A DNA stretch of 64,000 nucleotides from Gemmatimonadaceae bacterium (lineage in GTDB: Bacteria > Gemmatimonadota > Gemmatimonadetes > Gemmatimonadales > Gemmatimonadaceae), in contig JBBJNV010000001.1 of the NCBI GenBank assembly GCA_037721215.1, positions 1-64,000 of the forward strand, given 5' to 3'. The translations under genes were made by a program, and so were the position numbers. This document shows, in pieces, positions 25,467 to 32,453 of this stretch (position 1 is the first letter of the stretch; each line of letters starts with the position of its first letter). Under the pieces are notes generated by a model. That model was not told the origin of the DNA, did no database searches, and saw only the letters and a program-made list of their open reading frames with translations.

Positions 25467-26788
25467 TGGCTGCCAAATCACGACTGACGAAGTCTGCTCG
25501 GGTACGTCTTGTCGCTCTTCTCAATGGCAACGTGGTCGGGCATGTCTACCAGATGGGAAATGGCCGCCTGGCGTTCGTTTACGACGAAGAATGGCGGACA
25601 GGCGATTTCGCATACCCACTGTCGCTATCGATGCCTTTGCTGGCTCGAGAACACAGTGACCGTGCAATTCGTGCGTACCTATGGGGTCTGCTTCCGGACA
25701 ATCCCGACGTGCTGGCGTGGTGGGCCAAACGATACGGAGTCTCGAGGTACCGAATAGTCGACCTGCTCGCGCATGTCGGTGAGGACTGTGCCGGCGCGAT
25801 TCAATTCACCGTGCCGGAACGCACGCAAGAGCTGGTTGGCGCTACAACTCTTGTTGACGAATTGTCACTCGTTCAGTGGATGGATGAGACCGAGCTCGAA
25901 TCACGACTGCGCGACCTGCGTCTCAACCCCGCCGCCGGAAGATCCGCAAACGACACCGGACAATTCAGTCTTGCAGGCGCACAGCCTAAGACGGCGCTCT
26001 ACCAGAACCGGGCCGGAGATTGGGGTGTGCCAAGCGGGCGGATGCCGACGAACCGGATACTTAAACCGCCTACGCTCGGTCTCGATGACCTTGCTTACAA
26101 CGAACACTTCTGCGCGCTCCTTGCACGCGAACTCGGCATGCCCGCCGCGGTTACTCGAGTCCAAGACTTCGGGGACGAAGTCGCGATTGTTGTCGACCGG
26201 TATGATCGCGAAGAAATAGGCGACACACTGATTCGCGTTCATCAGGAGGATCTATGTCAGGCCCTTGGAGTGCTTCCGACGAGGAAATACGAAGTGGACG
26301 GCGGGCCGACCGTATCCGCGATTTATGAAGTCATCCGAGAATCGTCCACGAACCCTGATGAGGATTGCATGCGGTTCTTTGACGCGATCTCGCTTAACTG
26401 GCTGCTCGCTGCGACCGATGGTCACGCCAAGAACTACTCAATACTGCACGCGGCCGGACCACAACTCAGACTCGCACCGTTGTACGACATCATTACCATT
26501 CTTCCGTATCCTCAACTCAACTACGATACGAGCAGGTTAGCGATGTCGGTCGGCGGGGAGCGTCAGATAAGCGCGATCGCCGCAACCCACTGGCTCCGTC
26601 TTGCCCGGATTCTCGGCCTGAATCCAGAATACGCCGTGAATCGAGTCCGTGAACTCGCCATGCGCATCCCTGCTGCCGTCGACGCCCTCAATTCACAGGT
26701 TCATCCCAGCGCCTACATGAAAACGCTCGTGGCGCGACTTGGTGATTCTGTGGTCAGCCATGCCCGGCGTTGCCTTGAACGTCTGTGA
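25466..26788 (+). CDS. hipA: HipA-like serine/threonine kinase toxin
   Basis: A 440-residue, full-length HipA. The N-terminal Couple_hipA domain (LVALLNGNVVGHVYQM through FAYPLSLSMPL) precedes SLAGAQPKTAL (168-178, P-loop-like). The catalytic ATDGHAKNYS carries Asp318 and Asn323, and the metal-binding PLYDI carries Asp341. Known HipA toxins phosphorylate a glutamyl- or related tRNA synthetase; the target here is unknown. All key residues are present, so it is probably active. Repeats lie on both sides of the hipBA pair. Confidence 0.93.
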   Translation: MAAKSRLTKSARVRLVALLNGNVVGHVYQMGNGRLAFVYDEEWRTGDFAYPLSLSMPLLAREHSDRAIRAYLWGLLPDNPDVLAWWAKRYGVSRYRIVDLLAHVGEDCAGAIQFTVPERTQELVGATTLVDELSLVQWMDETELESRLRDLRLNPAAGRSANDTGQFSLAGAQPKTALYQNRAGDWGVPSGRMPTNRILKPPTLGLDDLAYNEHFCALLARELGMPAAVTRVQDFGDEVAIVVDRYDREEIGDTLIRVHQEDLCQALGVLPTRKYEVDGGPTVSAIYEVIRESSTNPDEDCMRFFDAISLNWLLAATDGHAKNYSILHAAGPQLRLAPLYDIITILPYPQLNYDTSRLAMSVGGERQISAIAATHWLRLARILGLNPEYAVNRVRELAMRIPAAVDALNSQVHPSAYMKTLVARLGDSVVSHARRCLERL

Positions 26789-26834
26789 GCATGTCAAGGG
26801 GGCGAGATTGCTCCAACCCAGCGGAACGGAAAAA

Positions 26835-26974
26835 ATCCTTCCGGCTGCTGGCATTCCGGCCGTCGGCAGCCGGCTGAAACGGAACGAATGCTTAACGCCC
26901 GCAGCCGGCAGCCGGCAGCATCAGTTCCGCAACGGCCGGGGGCCGACGGCCGGCGAGCCAAAAGCCGGAAGGAT
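26835..26974 (+). repeat. Family 1 repeat, full 140-bp copy
   Basis: Full element with both terminal arms. About 30 bases before the left arm (GCGAGATTGCT...AGCGGAACGGA) are also shared with the copy at 38030, so the repeated unit can extend further left. Confidence 0.9.
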
Positions 26975-27038
26975 TTGTTTCCTGAGCGCCAGCGCGGCGA
27001 AGGCGGCTCCGGGACTTTCCTCGGGTGTCAAGGAAGCG

Positions 27039-27458
27039 TCAACTCTTTACGGCAACGACTTCGAGGCCGCCGATCCCGCTGAAGTCAGCCGGGTTGCAGG
27101 TGAACAGTGGCAGCCCATTCGCAATCGCCGTTGCGGCAATCATTGCATCATACGACCGCGCGGCAGGCTTGCGACCTGAGCCCCGCAGCGATGCGGCCAC
27201 TCGGCCAAACGCTCGTGCTGCACTCGCGTCGAATGGCAACGGCTCGAAGTCTGACTCTGCCTGCTGAAGGTGGGCCTGTCGAGCGGCACGCTCGTCGTCG
27301 CTTGCCGCCACGAGCGGACCAACCGAAAGCTCGGCGAGCGTCACCGCGGTAATGAGCGGCTCCGCCGGAAGCACGCTGGCATCCTCGATTCGCGGCAGCA
27401 GAATGACAGTGTTCGTGTCGAGAATGCCACGGCTGTGTCGCGTAATTGGCTCGGTCAC
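27039..27458 (-). CDS. vapC: VapC-like PIN toxin
   Basis: A 139-residue PIN RNase. The first acidic residues are in GILDTNTVILLPRI, the conserved Glu in ITAVTLAELSVGPL, and the C-terminal acidic cluster in YDAMIAATAIANGLPLFTCNPADFSGI. The start overlaps the antitoxin stop as ATGA. Length and motifs are normal for an active toxin. It lies on the minus strand between two plus-oriented family 1 repeats. Confidence 0.92.
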   Translation of the reverse strand: MTEPITRHSRGILDTNTVILLPRIEDASVLPAEPLITAVTLAELSVGPLVAASDDERAARQAHLQQAESDFEPLPFDASAARAFGRVAASLRGSGRKPAARSYDAMIAATAIANGLPLFTCNPADFSGIGGLEVVAVKS

Positions 27459-27691
27459 AGCGCTGTGTCCAGGGCAGTATCGAGGTCGTGACGCAACCGA
27501 GCCGGGTCAACGTGGGGCAGGCGCCGCCACCGGCGAAGCAGAGTTGCCGCCGACAGAGCTTTAGCCGGAAGCGGCCGCAACTCGGCAATCGGGCGTCCAT
27601 CCAGAGTGACCGTCAGCGATTCGCCTTGCGCAACGCGCTGCAGGACGCGGCCCCCCTCATTCCGGAGATCACGGACAGTTACCTTGGCCAT
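27455..27691 (-). CDS. vapB: VapB-like antitoxin (Phd/YefM fold)
   Basis: A 78-residue protein starting MAKVTVRDLRNEGGRVLQRVAQGESLTVTLDGRPIAELRPL, the standard Phd/YefM beginning. The C-terminal LLRRWRRLPHVDPARLRHDLD would bind VapC. It precedes and overlaps the toxin gene by 4 nt and has a palindrome immediately upstream. Confidence 0.9.
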   Translation of the reverse strand: MAKVTVRDLRNEGGRVLQRVAQGESLTVTLDGRPIAELRPLPAKALSAATLLRRWRRLPHVDPARLRHDLDTALDTAL

Positions 27692-27699
27692 GCAGGTAA

Positions 27700-27717
27700 T
27701 GTATCACCCGTGAGACA
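27700..27717. promoter_or_regulatory. VapB operator candidate
   Basis: TGTATCAC-CC-GTGAGACA is an 18-bp inverted repeat with one mismatch, ending 9 nt upstream of the vapB start on the minus strand. Confidence 0.6.
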
Positions 27718-27772
27718 CGGTCGCAAGATGAAACTGGTCGAACTGTTCACGTAATGCCGACAGATCTCAAAG

Positions 27773-27912
27773 ATCCTTCCGGCTGTTGGCATTCCGGCCG
27801 TCGGCATCCCGGCCGAGACGGAAGGGATGCTAACGCCCGCCGCCGGCAGCCCGCGGCATCAGTTCCGCAACGGCCGGGGGCCGAGGGCCGGCGAGCCAAA
27901 AGCTGGAAGGAT
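27773..27912 (+). repeat. Family 1 repeat, full 140-bp copy
   Basis: Full-length element with ATCCTTCCGGCT and a one-base-changed right arm (AGCTGGAAGGAT). It lies between the vapBC promoter and the fic promoter. Confidence 0.9.
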
Positions 27913-27970
27913 TTCTTATCTGGGCTGAGATCATGCGGCGGCCCTATGAAGGCCGGCTAGGTCGGCCTGA

Positions 27971-28051
27971 CTTTAATAAGGGAGCGACTCTTCCGTATGT
28001 TAAAGCCAGCCTTTAATATACGGGGTGACTCCCGCTCATATTAAAGGCAGC
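27971..28051 (+). promoter_or_regulatory. Two tandem 40-bp palindromic units over the fic start
   Basis: Unit 1 (27971-28010) and unit 2 (28011-28051) both begin CTTTAATA, contain G(C/T)GACTC and end TTAAAG(C/G)CAGC. In unit 2, GCCTTTAATAT (28009-28019) and ATATTAAAGGC (28038-28048) form a perfect 11-bp inverted repeat. GGG/CCC pair inside it, leaving the GTG start of fic at 28025 in the loop. These may be operators for the winged helix of Fic and also an RNA hairpin on the start codon. Confidence 0.65.
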
Positions 28052-29197
28052 CGCACCAAAGAATATGGACGAGCAGGCCGCTATGTAAGACAACCATCGG
28101 GCTATGAGGCATTCATACCAGCCCCGCTTCCACCGCGGCCTCCGATCCGGATTTCCGGTGAGCTTCAGGTACTGCTTTCCGACGCGACCCTGGCACTTGG
28201 TCGGCTGGATGGGTCAATTCATACGCTTCCGAATCCAGACCTCTTCGTTCTGATGTACGTTCGCAAAGAGGCTGTTCTTTCCAGCCAGATCGAAGGAACG
28301 CAGAGCTCCCTGCAGGACGTCCTTGCCGCAGAGGCAAAAATTCTCGATGCCACGACCCCAGACGACGTGGACGAGGTGCTGAACTATATCTCCGCGATGA
28401 ACTACGGGTTGCGGAGAGTAAAGGAGCTGCCCGTTTCCGTCAGGCTCATCAAGGAACTGCACGAGAGGCTCATGAAGGGAGTACGTGGATCGCACCTCAC
28501 TCCCGGCGAGACCCGACGAAGCCAAAACTGGATCGGTCCAGGTGGAGCGAGTCTCAACGAGGCGCTCTTCGTTCCTCCCCCTCCGGAAGAGATTGCAACC
28601 GCACTTGGCAGTCTCGAGAATTTCATTCACACTGAGTCCAGCATGCCGCTTCTCCTGAAGATCGGCCTCGCGCACGCTCAGTTTGAAACCATTCACCCCT
28701 TTCTCGATGGCAACGGCCGGGTTGGACGTCTTCTCATAACATTCCTTCTGGCGGAGCGTGAGATTCTTCAGAAGCCGGTGCTATACCTGTCTCATTTCAT
28801 GAAACGCAATCGCCAGGAATATTATGAGCGCCTCCAGCGAATCCGCGACCAAGGTGATTGGGAAGGCTGGCTCGAGTTTTTTCTTCTCGGCGTTTCGGAG
28901 GTGAGCGGAGAGGCGACGGAGACCGCTCGAAAAATTCTCGCGCTTCGTGAGAATCATCGCACTGCTATCGCCGATAATCTTGGCCGAGCTGCCGGCAACG
29001 GACATCGCGTTCTCGAAATGCTCTACAAAACACCTATCATCAATGTGAAATCCGTAAGCGACATGACAAAAACTTCATTCGCAGCTGCAAACGAGCTCGT
29101 GAAGAAACTCGTCAGCATAGGTGTTCTCACGGAGATGACCGGTCAGCGGCGCAACCGGTCCTTCAGGTATGCTGAATACATCGAGTTGTTCACGTGA
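28025..29197 (+). CDS. Fic family AMP-transferase with C-terminal winged helix
   Basis: A 390-residue stand-alone Fic protein. SSQIEGT (86-92) is the inhibitory helix motif, placed N-terminal to the core as in class II Fic. The active site is HPFLDGNGRVGR (224-235), complete. Residues 325-390 (VKSVSDMTKTSFAAANELVKKLVSIGVLTE) are a winged helix, typical of self-regulating Fic proteins. GTG 28025 is the only standard in-frame start near the conserved GRYVRQPSGY. The family AMPylates protein hydroxyls and, in class II, controls itself without a separate antitoxin. Confidence 0.92.
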   Translation: MTPAHIKGSRTKEYGRAGRYVRQPSGYEAFIPAPLPPRPPIRISGELQVLLSDATLALGRLDGSIHTLPNPDLFVLMYVRKEAVLSSQIEGTQSSLQDVLAAEAKILDATTPDDVDEVLNYISAMNYGLRRVKELPVSVRLIKELHERLMKGVRGSHLTPGETRRSQNWIGPGGASLNEALFVPPPPEEIATALGSLENFIHTESSMPLLLKIGLAHAQFETIHPFLDGNGRVGRLLITFLLAEREILQKPVLYLSHFMKRNRQEYYERLQRIRDQGDWEGWLEFFLLGVSEVSGEATETARKILALRENHRTAIADNLGRAAGNGHRVLEMLYKTPIINVKSVSDMTKTSFAAANELVKKLVSIGVLTEMTGQRRNRSFRYAEYIELFT

Positions 29198-29221
29198 ATC
29201 ACGATGAAAAGGATATGAAAA

Positions 29222-29361
29222 ATCCTTCCAGCTGCCGGCATTCCCGCCACCGGCAGCCGGCGGAAACGGAAGGAATGCTTAACGCTCGCCGCCGGCAGCC
29301 CGTAGCATCAGTTCCGCAACGGCCGGGCGCCGACGGCCGGCGAGCCAACAGCCGGAAGGAT
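29222..29361 (+). repeat. Family 1 repeat, full 140-bp copy
   Basis: Full-length element between fic and the next vapBC. The right flank (TTCCACAGAGCGCAAGCG) closely matches that of the 35061 copy, so similarity extends past the terminal arm. Confidence 0.9.
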
Positions 29362-29400
29362 TAGTTCCACAGAGCGCAAGCGATGCCGCGACATTGGCAG

Positions 29401-29421
29401 GATAGTCATCTCATGACTATC
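29401..29421. promoter_or_regulatory. vapB operator, 21-bp perfect palindrome
   Basis: GATAGTCAT-CTC-ATGACTATC is perfectly symmetric and ends 2 nt before the vapB ATG at 29424. Bound repressor would cover the translation start region, so transcription must begin very close to the ATG or the site acts as a roadblock. Confidence 0.7.
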
Positions 29422-29423
29422 TT

Positions 29424-29690
29424 ATGACCATATCCAAAGTCGGCGTAGCAGACCTGAAGGCCAAGCTCAGCGAGTACCTGCGCACCGTGAAGCGCGGCGA
29501 AGAAATAACAGTCTCCGACCGCAATGAGCCAATCGCGCGGATCGTGCCTTTCACTTCGCGCGGTGCGCTCATTGTTCGCGAGCCGACACGTGAGTACAAG
29601 TCGTTCCGGGACATCAAACTTCCTCCCCCAGTAAAGCTCGACGTAGACCCAGTCGAGCTTCTTCTCCAGGACAGGAACAAGGAACGGTGA
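29424..29690 (+). CDS. vapB: VapB-like antitoxin (Phd/YefM fold)
   Basis: An 88-residue protein. MTISKVGVADLKAKLSEYLRTVKRGEEITVSDRNEPIARIVP is a canonical Phd/YefM N-terminal half. The C-terminal KLDVDPVELLLQDRNKER is the likely toxin-binding tail. It overlaps vapC as GTGA. No ribosome-binding site is visible because the operator palindrome abuts the start. Confidence 0.9.
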   Translation: MTISKVGVADLKAKLSEYLRTVKRGEEITVSDRNEPIARIVPFTSRGALIVREPTREYKSFRDIKLPPPVKLDVDPVELLLQDRNKER

Positions 29691-30103
29691 TAGCGTACAT
29701 CGACTCATCAGTTGTGCTGCGGGTAGTCCTCGGCCAATCCGGAAAGTTGGCGGAGTGGAAAACAATCACCACCGGCGTCGCAAGCGGGTTGATCGAAGTC
29801 GAGTGTCTTCGAACGCTCGACCGGCTGCACTTGAGCGGCAAGTTATCAGCCCAGGTGTCGGCCGTCCGACGTGAGGCAGTCTATCGGGTTATCGAGGCGC
29901 TCGAGCTGGTGGAACTCACGAGCGCAGTGTTGCACCGGGCTGCGCAACCGATGCCCGCTCCGCTGGGAACACTCGATGCAATTCACCTCGCCACCGCCGA
30001 CATGTGGCGCGAATCAAGAGGCAAGGAGCTCGTTCTGGCAACGCACGACCGCGCACTTGCACTCGCTGCGCGAGCCGTGGGACTTCAAACGATCGGGACC
30101 TGA
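29687..30103 (+). CDS. vapC: VapC-like PIN toxin
   Basis: A 138-residue PIN RNase: IAYIDSSVVLRVVLG supplies the first Asp, LIEVECLRTLDR the Glu, and TLDAIHLATADMW with ATHDRALALAAR the last acidic residues. The length is normal and all motifs are intact. The GTG start lies in the 4-nt overlap with vapB. Confidence 0.92.
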   Translation: MIAYIDSSVVLRVVLGQSGKLAEWKTITTGVASGLIEVECLRTLDRLHLSGKLSAQVSAVRREAVYRVIEALELVELTSAVLHRAAQPMPAPLGTLDAIHLATADMWRESRGKELVLATHDRALALAARAVGLQTIGT

Positions 30104-30125
30104 GCGTCATGACACGCCTGGATAC

Positions 30126-30524
30126 CTACGCCTTCCTCAGCGGCGTGATGCGCAGGCGTAACCATTTCGCTGCCGCCGACTGATCCACCTCATTCCGCGC
30201 GACACCGAGTACGAATGCCAGCAGCTCGTCCTTGGAGATGTTGAGCTCATGACCGTTCAGACGCAGAAAGACGAGCGTTGCCGCCAAAGCAGTTCGCTTG
30301 TTGCCATCCGCAAATACCTGCTTCTGCGCGAACCCGACTAGATAAGCTGACGCCAGCGCAGCGATGTCAGAGTCAGGCTCATAAACGTTCAGATTCCGGG
30401 CCTTGTGAAGCGCTGACTCCATCGCATTCTGGTCGAGTATTCCGTGCCTTCCACCAAAAAGCTCCAGTTGACGCACATGCATCAGCTGGAGCGCTTCTGT
30501 TGTAATCCAGCGCGGATCCTTCAC
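30126..30524 (-). CDS. Doc-like toxin with Gln in place of the catalytic His
   Basis: A 132-residue death-on-curing-type Fic fold (ALQLMHVRQLELFGGRHGILDQNAMESAL and FAQKQVFADGNKRTALAATLVF). The Fic/Doc motif normally reads H-x-F-x-(D/E)-x-N-K-R; here the first residue is Gln (codon CAG). Doc from phage P1 uses the His to phosphorylate EF-Tu. Relatives with Gln at this site exist in sequence collections as far as I recall, so this may be a subfamily rather than decay. It is coupled to the AbrB-type antitoxin by an ATGA overlap. Confidence 0.85.
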   Translation of the reverse strand: MKDPRWITTEALQLMHVRQLELFGGRHGILDQNAMESALHKARNLNVYEPDSDIAALASAYLVGFAQKQVFADGNKRTALAATLVFLRLNGHELNISKDELLAFVLGVARNEVDQSAAAKWLRLRITPLRKA

Positions 30525-30751
30525 TCAGCCAGAGCCTGAAAGACCTCACGGTATTGGGCGACTATTTCGTCGTGATGATTCAGTGCTTCCAATGTTTCGG
30601 GGTCGATAGTGGTCACCACGAATCGACCGGCACCATCCTCGATCCAGTAAAGTGGATCGCCGGGGGCCGCACCCAGGCGGCGTGCAACTTCATTGGGAAT
30701 GGAGGTAACCATCGACCCGCCCTGAACGCGGGTGTTACTCGTAATAACCAT
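30521..30751 (-). CDS. AbrB/MazE-type antitoxin
   Basis: A 76-residue SpoVT/AbrB swapped-hairpin protein: TRVQGGSMVTSIPNEVARRLGAAPGDPLYWIEDGAGRFVVT, then an acidic tail for toxin binding. I start at MVITSN (30751). The longer frame from 30802 would translate straight through the direct-repeat operator and lacks family similarity. The pair replaces the more usual Phd partner of Doc with an AbrB-fold one. Confidence 0.85.
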   Translation of the reverse strand: MVITSNTRVQGGSMVTSIPNEVARRLGAAPGDPLYWIEDGAGRFVVTTIDPETLEALNHHDEIVAQYREVFQALAE

Positions 30752-30783
30752 CTGGACCCTCGGCGGGGATGAAAAGTCTCGTA

Positions 30784-30801
30784 TAACACAAAAGTAACAC
30801 A
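30784..30801. promoter_or_regulatory. Direct-repeat operator candidate for AbrB-Doc
   Basis: TAACACA occurs at 30784-30790 and 30795-30801, one helical turn apart, upstream of the antitoxin start on the minus strand. Confidence 0.45.
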
Positions 30802-30845
30802 TCGGTTCTACATCGTCAAATCAACGGGTGTTTTGTTTGACTATT

Positions 30846-30863
30846 GTATATATCCGTATATAC
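30846..30863. promoter_or_regulatory. BrnA operator candidate
   Basis: GTATATA-TCCG-TATATAC is an 18-bp perfect palindrome ending 6 nt before the brnT ATG, where BrnA-type repressors are known to bind. Confidence 0.65.
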
Positions 30864-30869
30864 TGACCC

Positions 30870-31202
30870 ATGGGCAATGAAAGTCTGGAACTCCTTGCTC
30901 AGGCGGCGGGATTCGACTGGGACGCTGGAAATGTCGTGAAAGTGGAGACCCGTCACAGTGTCCAGCCAGCCGAATGCGAGCAGGCGTTCCTGGCGGAGCC
31001 GTTTCTGGTCAGTTTCGATAAAACACATTCGAAATACGAGCCACGATGGCAAGCGTTGGGCAGCACATCCGCCGGCAGGTGGCTGTTCATCGTTTTTACA
31101 GTGCGGAGCAACTTGATTCGCGTGGTTGGAGCGCGAGACATGAACAAGAAGGAGAGGTTACGATATGCCGAAGTCAAAGCGCGTCTTGCGAACGATTCCT
31201 GA
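30870..31202 (+). CDS. brnT: BrnT family toxin
   Basis: A 110-residue RelE-fold RNase. FDWDAGNVVKVETRHSV is the BrnT start pattern (F-x-W-D-x-x-K-x-x-x-N-x-x-K-H), here somewhat divergent. RWLFIVFTVRSNLIRVVGARDMNKKERLRY is the C-terminal signature with the catalytic Arg and the ARxMxxKE segment. As usual for this module, the toxin comes first. It overlaps brnA by 38 nt. Confidence 0.9.
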   Translation: MGNESLELLAQAAGFDWDAGNVVKVETRHSVQPAECEQAFLAEPFLVSFDKTHSKYEPRWQALGSTSAGRWLFIVFTVRSNLIRVVGARDMNKKERLRYAEVKARLANDS

Positions 31203-31470
31203 ATTCAAGTCAGAAGCAGATGAGCAGGAGTTCTGGGCCACTGCGGATTCGACTCAGTACATCGACTGGTCGAAGGCCAGGGTTATCCGATTTCCGAATC
31301 TCCGTCCGTCGACCACGGCGATCTCTATCCGGTTGCCCGACACGTTACTCACAGAGTTGAAGCTTCTCGCCAACGAGCGTGACGTTCCCTACCAGAGTTT
31401 ACTGAAAGTGTACCTGGCGGATCGTGTGTCTGCGGAGCGCAGGGTCAAACGTCGGCGGGCGGCGGGCTGA
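31165..31470 (+). CDS. brnA: BrnA family antitoxin
   Basis: A 101-residue protein. EFKSEADEQEFWATADSTQYIDWSKA is the BrnA-like toxin-binding half. TTAISIRLPDTLLTELKLLANERDVPYQSLLKVYLADRV is a ribbon-helix-helix DNA-binding domain. GGAGAGG lies about 6 nt before ATG 31165. It neutralises BrnT and represses the operon through the palindrome at 30846. Confidence 0.9.
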   Translation: MPKSKRVLRTIPEFKSEADEQEFWATADSTQYIDWSKARVIRFPNLRPSTTAISIRLPDTLLTELKLLANERDVPYQSLLKVYLADRVSAERRVKRRRAAG

Positions 31471-31596
31471 GGTGACTGCGTAAAGGTCGACGAGAGCTAG
31501 CGGCACGGGCCCGCCTGCTTGCCCCCATGCTTCCTGTCCTCTGCCAGGTACACCGTGGCCATGCCCCCACGAGGCGTTCACGCTCGAACGGAAAAA

Positions 31597-31700
31597 ATCC
31601 TTCCGGCTGCCGGCTTTCCGGCCACCGGAGGCCGGCTGAAACGGAAGGGGATGCTTCACGCCCGCCGCCGCCCGCCGCCGGCAGCCCCGCGGCATCAGTC
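31597..31700 (+). repeat. Family 1 repeat, right-truncated
   Basis: Left arm ATCCTTCCGGCT and core are present, with an extra CCCGCCGCCG duplication. Similarity stops at GCATCAGT near 31700 and the right arm is gone. Truncation lies just upstream of the TumE operators. Confidence 0.8.
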
Positions 31701-31713
31701 CCCGGCTCTCAAG

Positions 31714-31761
31714 CGTTGGAGTGATTGACAACGCGCCGTGGTGTTGGTACATTCTCCAACA
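31714..31761. promoter_or_regulatory. Two inverted repeats before the TumE-type pair
   Basis: CGTTG-N10-CAACG (31714-31733) and TGTTGG-N8-CCAACA (31742-31761). The second ends on the first base of the ATG, so repressor binding would mask the start. Confidence 0.55.
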
Positions 31762-32057
31762 TGGGCGCCACGCTCCTTCTTCGCACACGGATCGTGTTCG
31801 CTGACAATGCGTTCGCCGAGATGGTCCTGTGGCGCGTCACGAAGACGCTGCCGGGCTCGAGGCATTCGTTCAAGTACCGGCTGGCGTATGTGGTGGATCA
31901 GCAGTGCGTACTCCGTTACGACAATGAAGCGGGGAAGGGCGATCATCGGCATCTCGGTAACACCGAGCGGGCGTATCGGTTCACGACGCCGGAGAAATTG
32001 ATCGCCGACTTTCAGGCCGATATCGAGAGGTGGCAGCATGAAAACCGTAACGCTTGA
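31761..32057 (+). CDS. TumE-family (DUF6516) toxin
   Basis: A 98-residue protein: MGATLLLRTRIVFADNAFAEMVLWRV, then SFKYRLAYVVDQQCVLRYDNEAGKGDHRHLGN and YRFTTPEKLIADFQADI. The R-Y-D-N-E-x-x-x-G-x-H-x-H block is typical of the DUF6516/TumE toxin family. ATG 31761 is chosen because it abuts the operator and starts the conserved region. Overlap with the next gene is 20 nt. Mechanism of the family is not settled. Confidence 0.82.
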   Translation: MGATLLLRTRIVFADNAFAEMVLWRVTKTLPGSRHSFKYRLAYVVDQQCVLRYDNEAGKGDHRHLGNTERAYRFTTPEKLIADFQADIERWQHENRNA

Positions 32058-32385
32058 AGTGCGCACCGCGCGCGACGCGATGGCCGGATTCGCGCAGACA
32101 TGGAAGCGCGGCAAGGCCGACACGTCGGCACGTATCATCTTCGATACGCCGGAACTGCTCTGGCGAGTACTCACCGCGAAGCGTTGGGAGCTGCTCAAGA
32201 CACTCTGTGGCGCGGGCCCGGTTTCCATTCGCGAGGCGGCGCGGCGCGTGGGTCGTGATGTGAAGGCCGTGCACGGCGACGTCACGGCGCTGCTCAATGC
32301 CGGCATTCTCTATCGGCATGAGGACGGCGGTATCGTGTTCCCATTTGAGGCGATTCAAGTGGACTTCACGTTGCGCGCCGCGTAG
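32038..32385 (+). CDS. HVO_A0114-type DNA-binding antitoxin
   Basis: A 115-residue protein with a MarR-like winged helix in its second half (LLWRVLTAKRWELLKTLCGAGPVSIREAARRVGRDVKAVHGDVTALLNAGILYR). It belongs to the HVO_A0114-like family of putative antitoxins that accompany TumE toxins. The N-terminal TLEVRTARDAMAGFAQTW may contact the toxin. It is translated from inside the toxin reading frame, which implies coupling. Confidence 0.82.
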   Translation: MKTVTLEVRTARDAMAGFAQTWKRGKADTSARIIFDTPELLWRVLTAKRWELLKTLCGAGPVSIREAARRVGRDVKAVHGDVTALLNAGILYRHEDGGIVFPFEAIQVDFTLRAA

Positions 32386-32453
32386 CGACCCCGTGACCCT
32401 AGCCTTGCGCCGTTCAAACAAAAAACTCGCCATATTCTCGCGCAAATGACGGG

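Noticed and set aside
26888-27082. Small proteins encoded inside the family 1 repeats
   Set aside because: Frames such as the RQPAASVPQRPGA type recur only because the repeat recurs; they lack starts and are broken in several copies.
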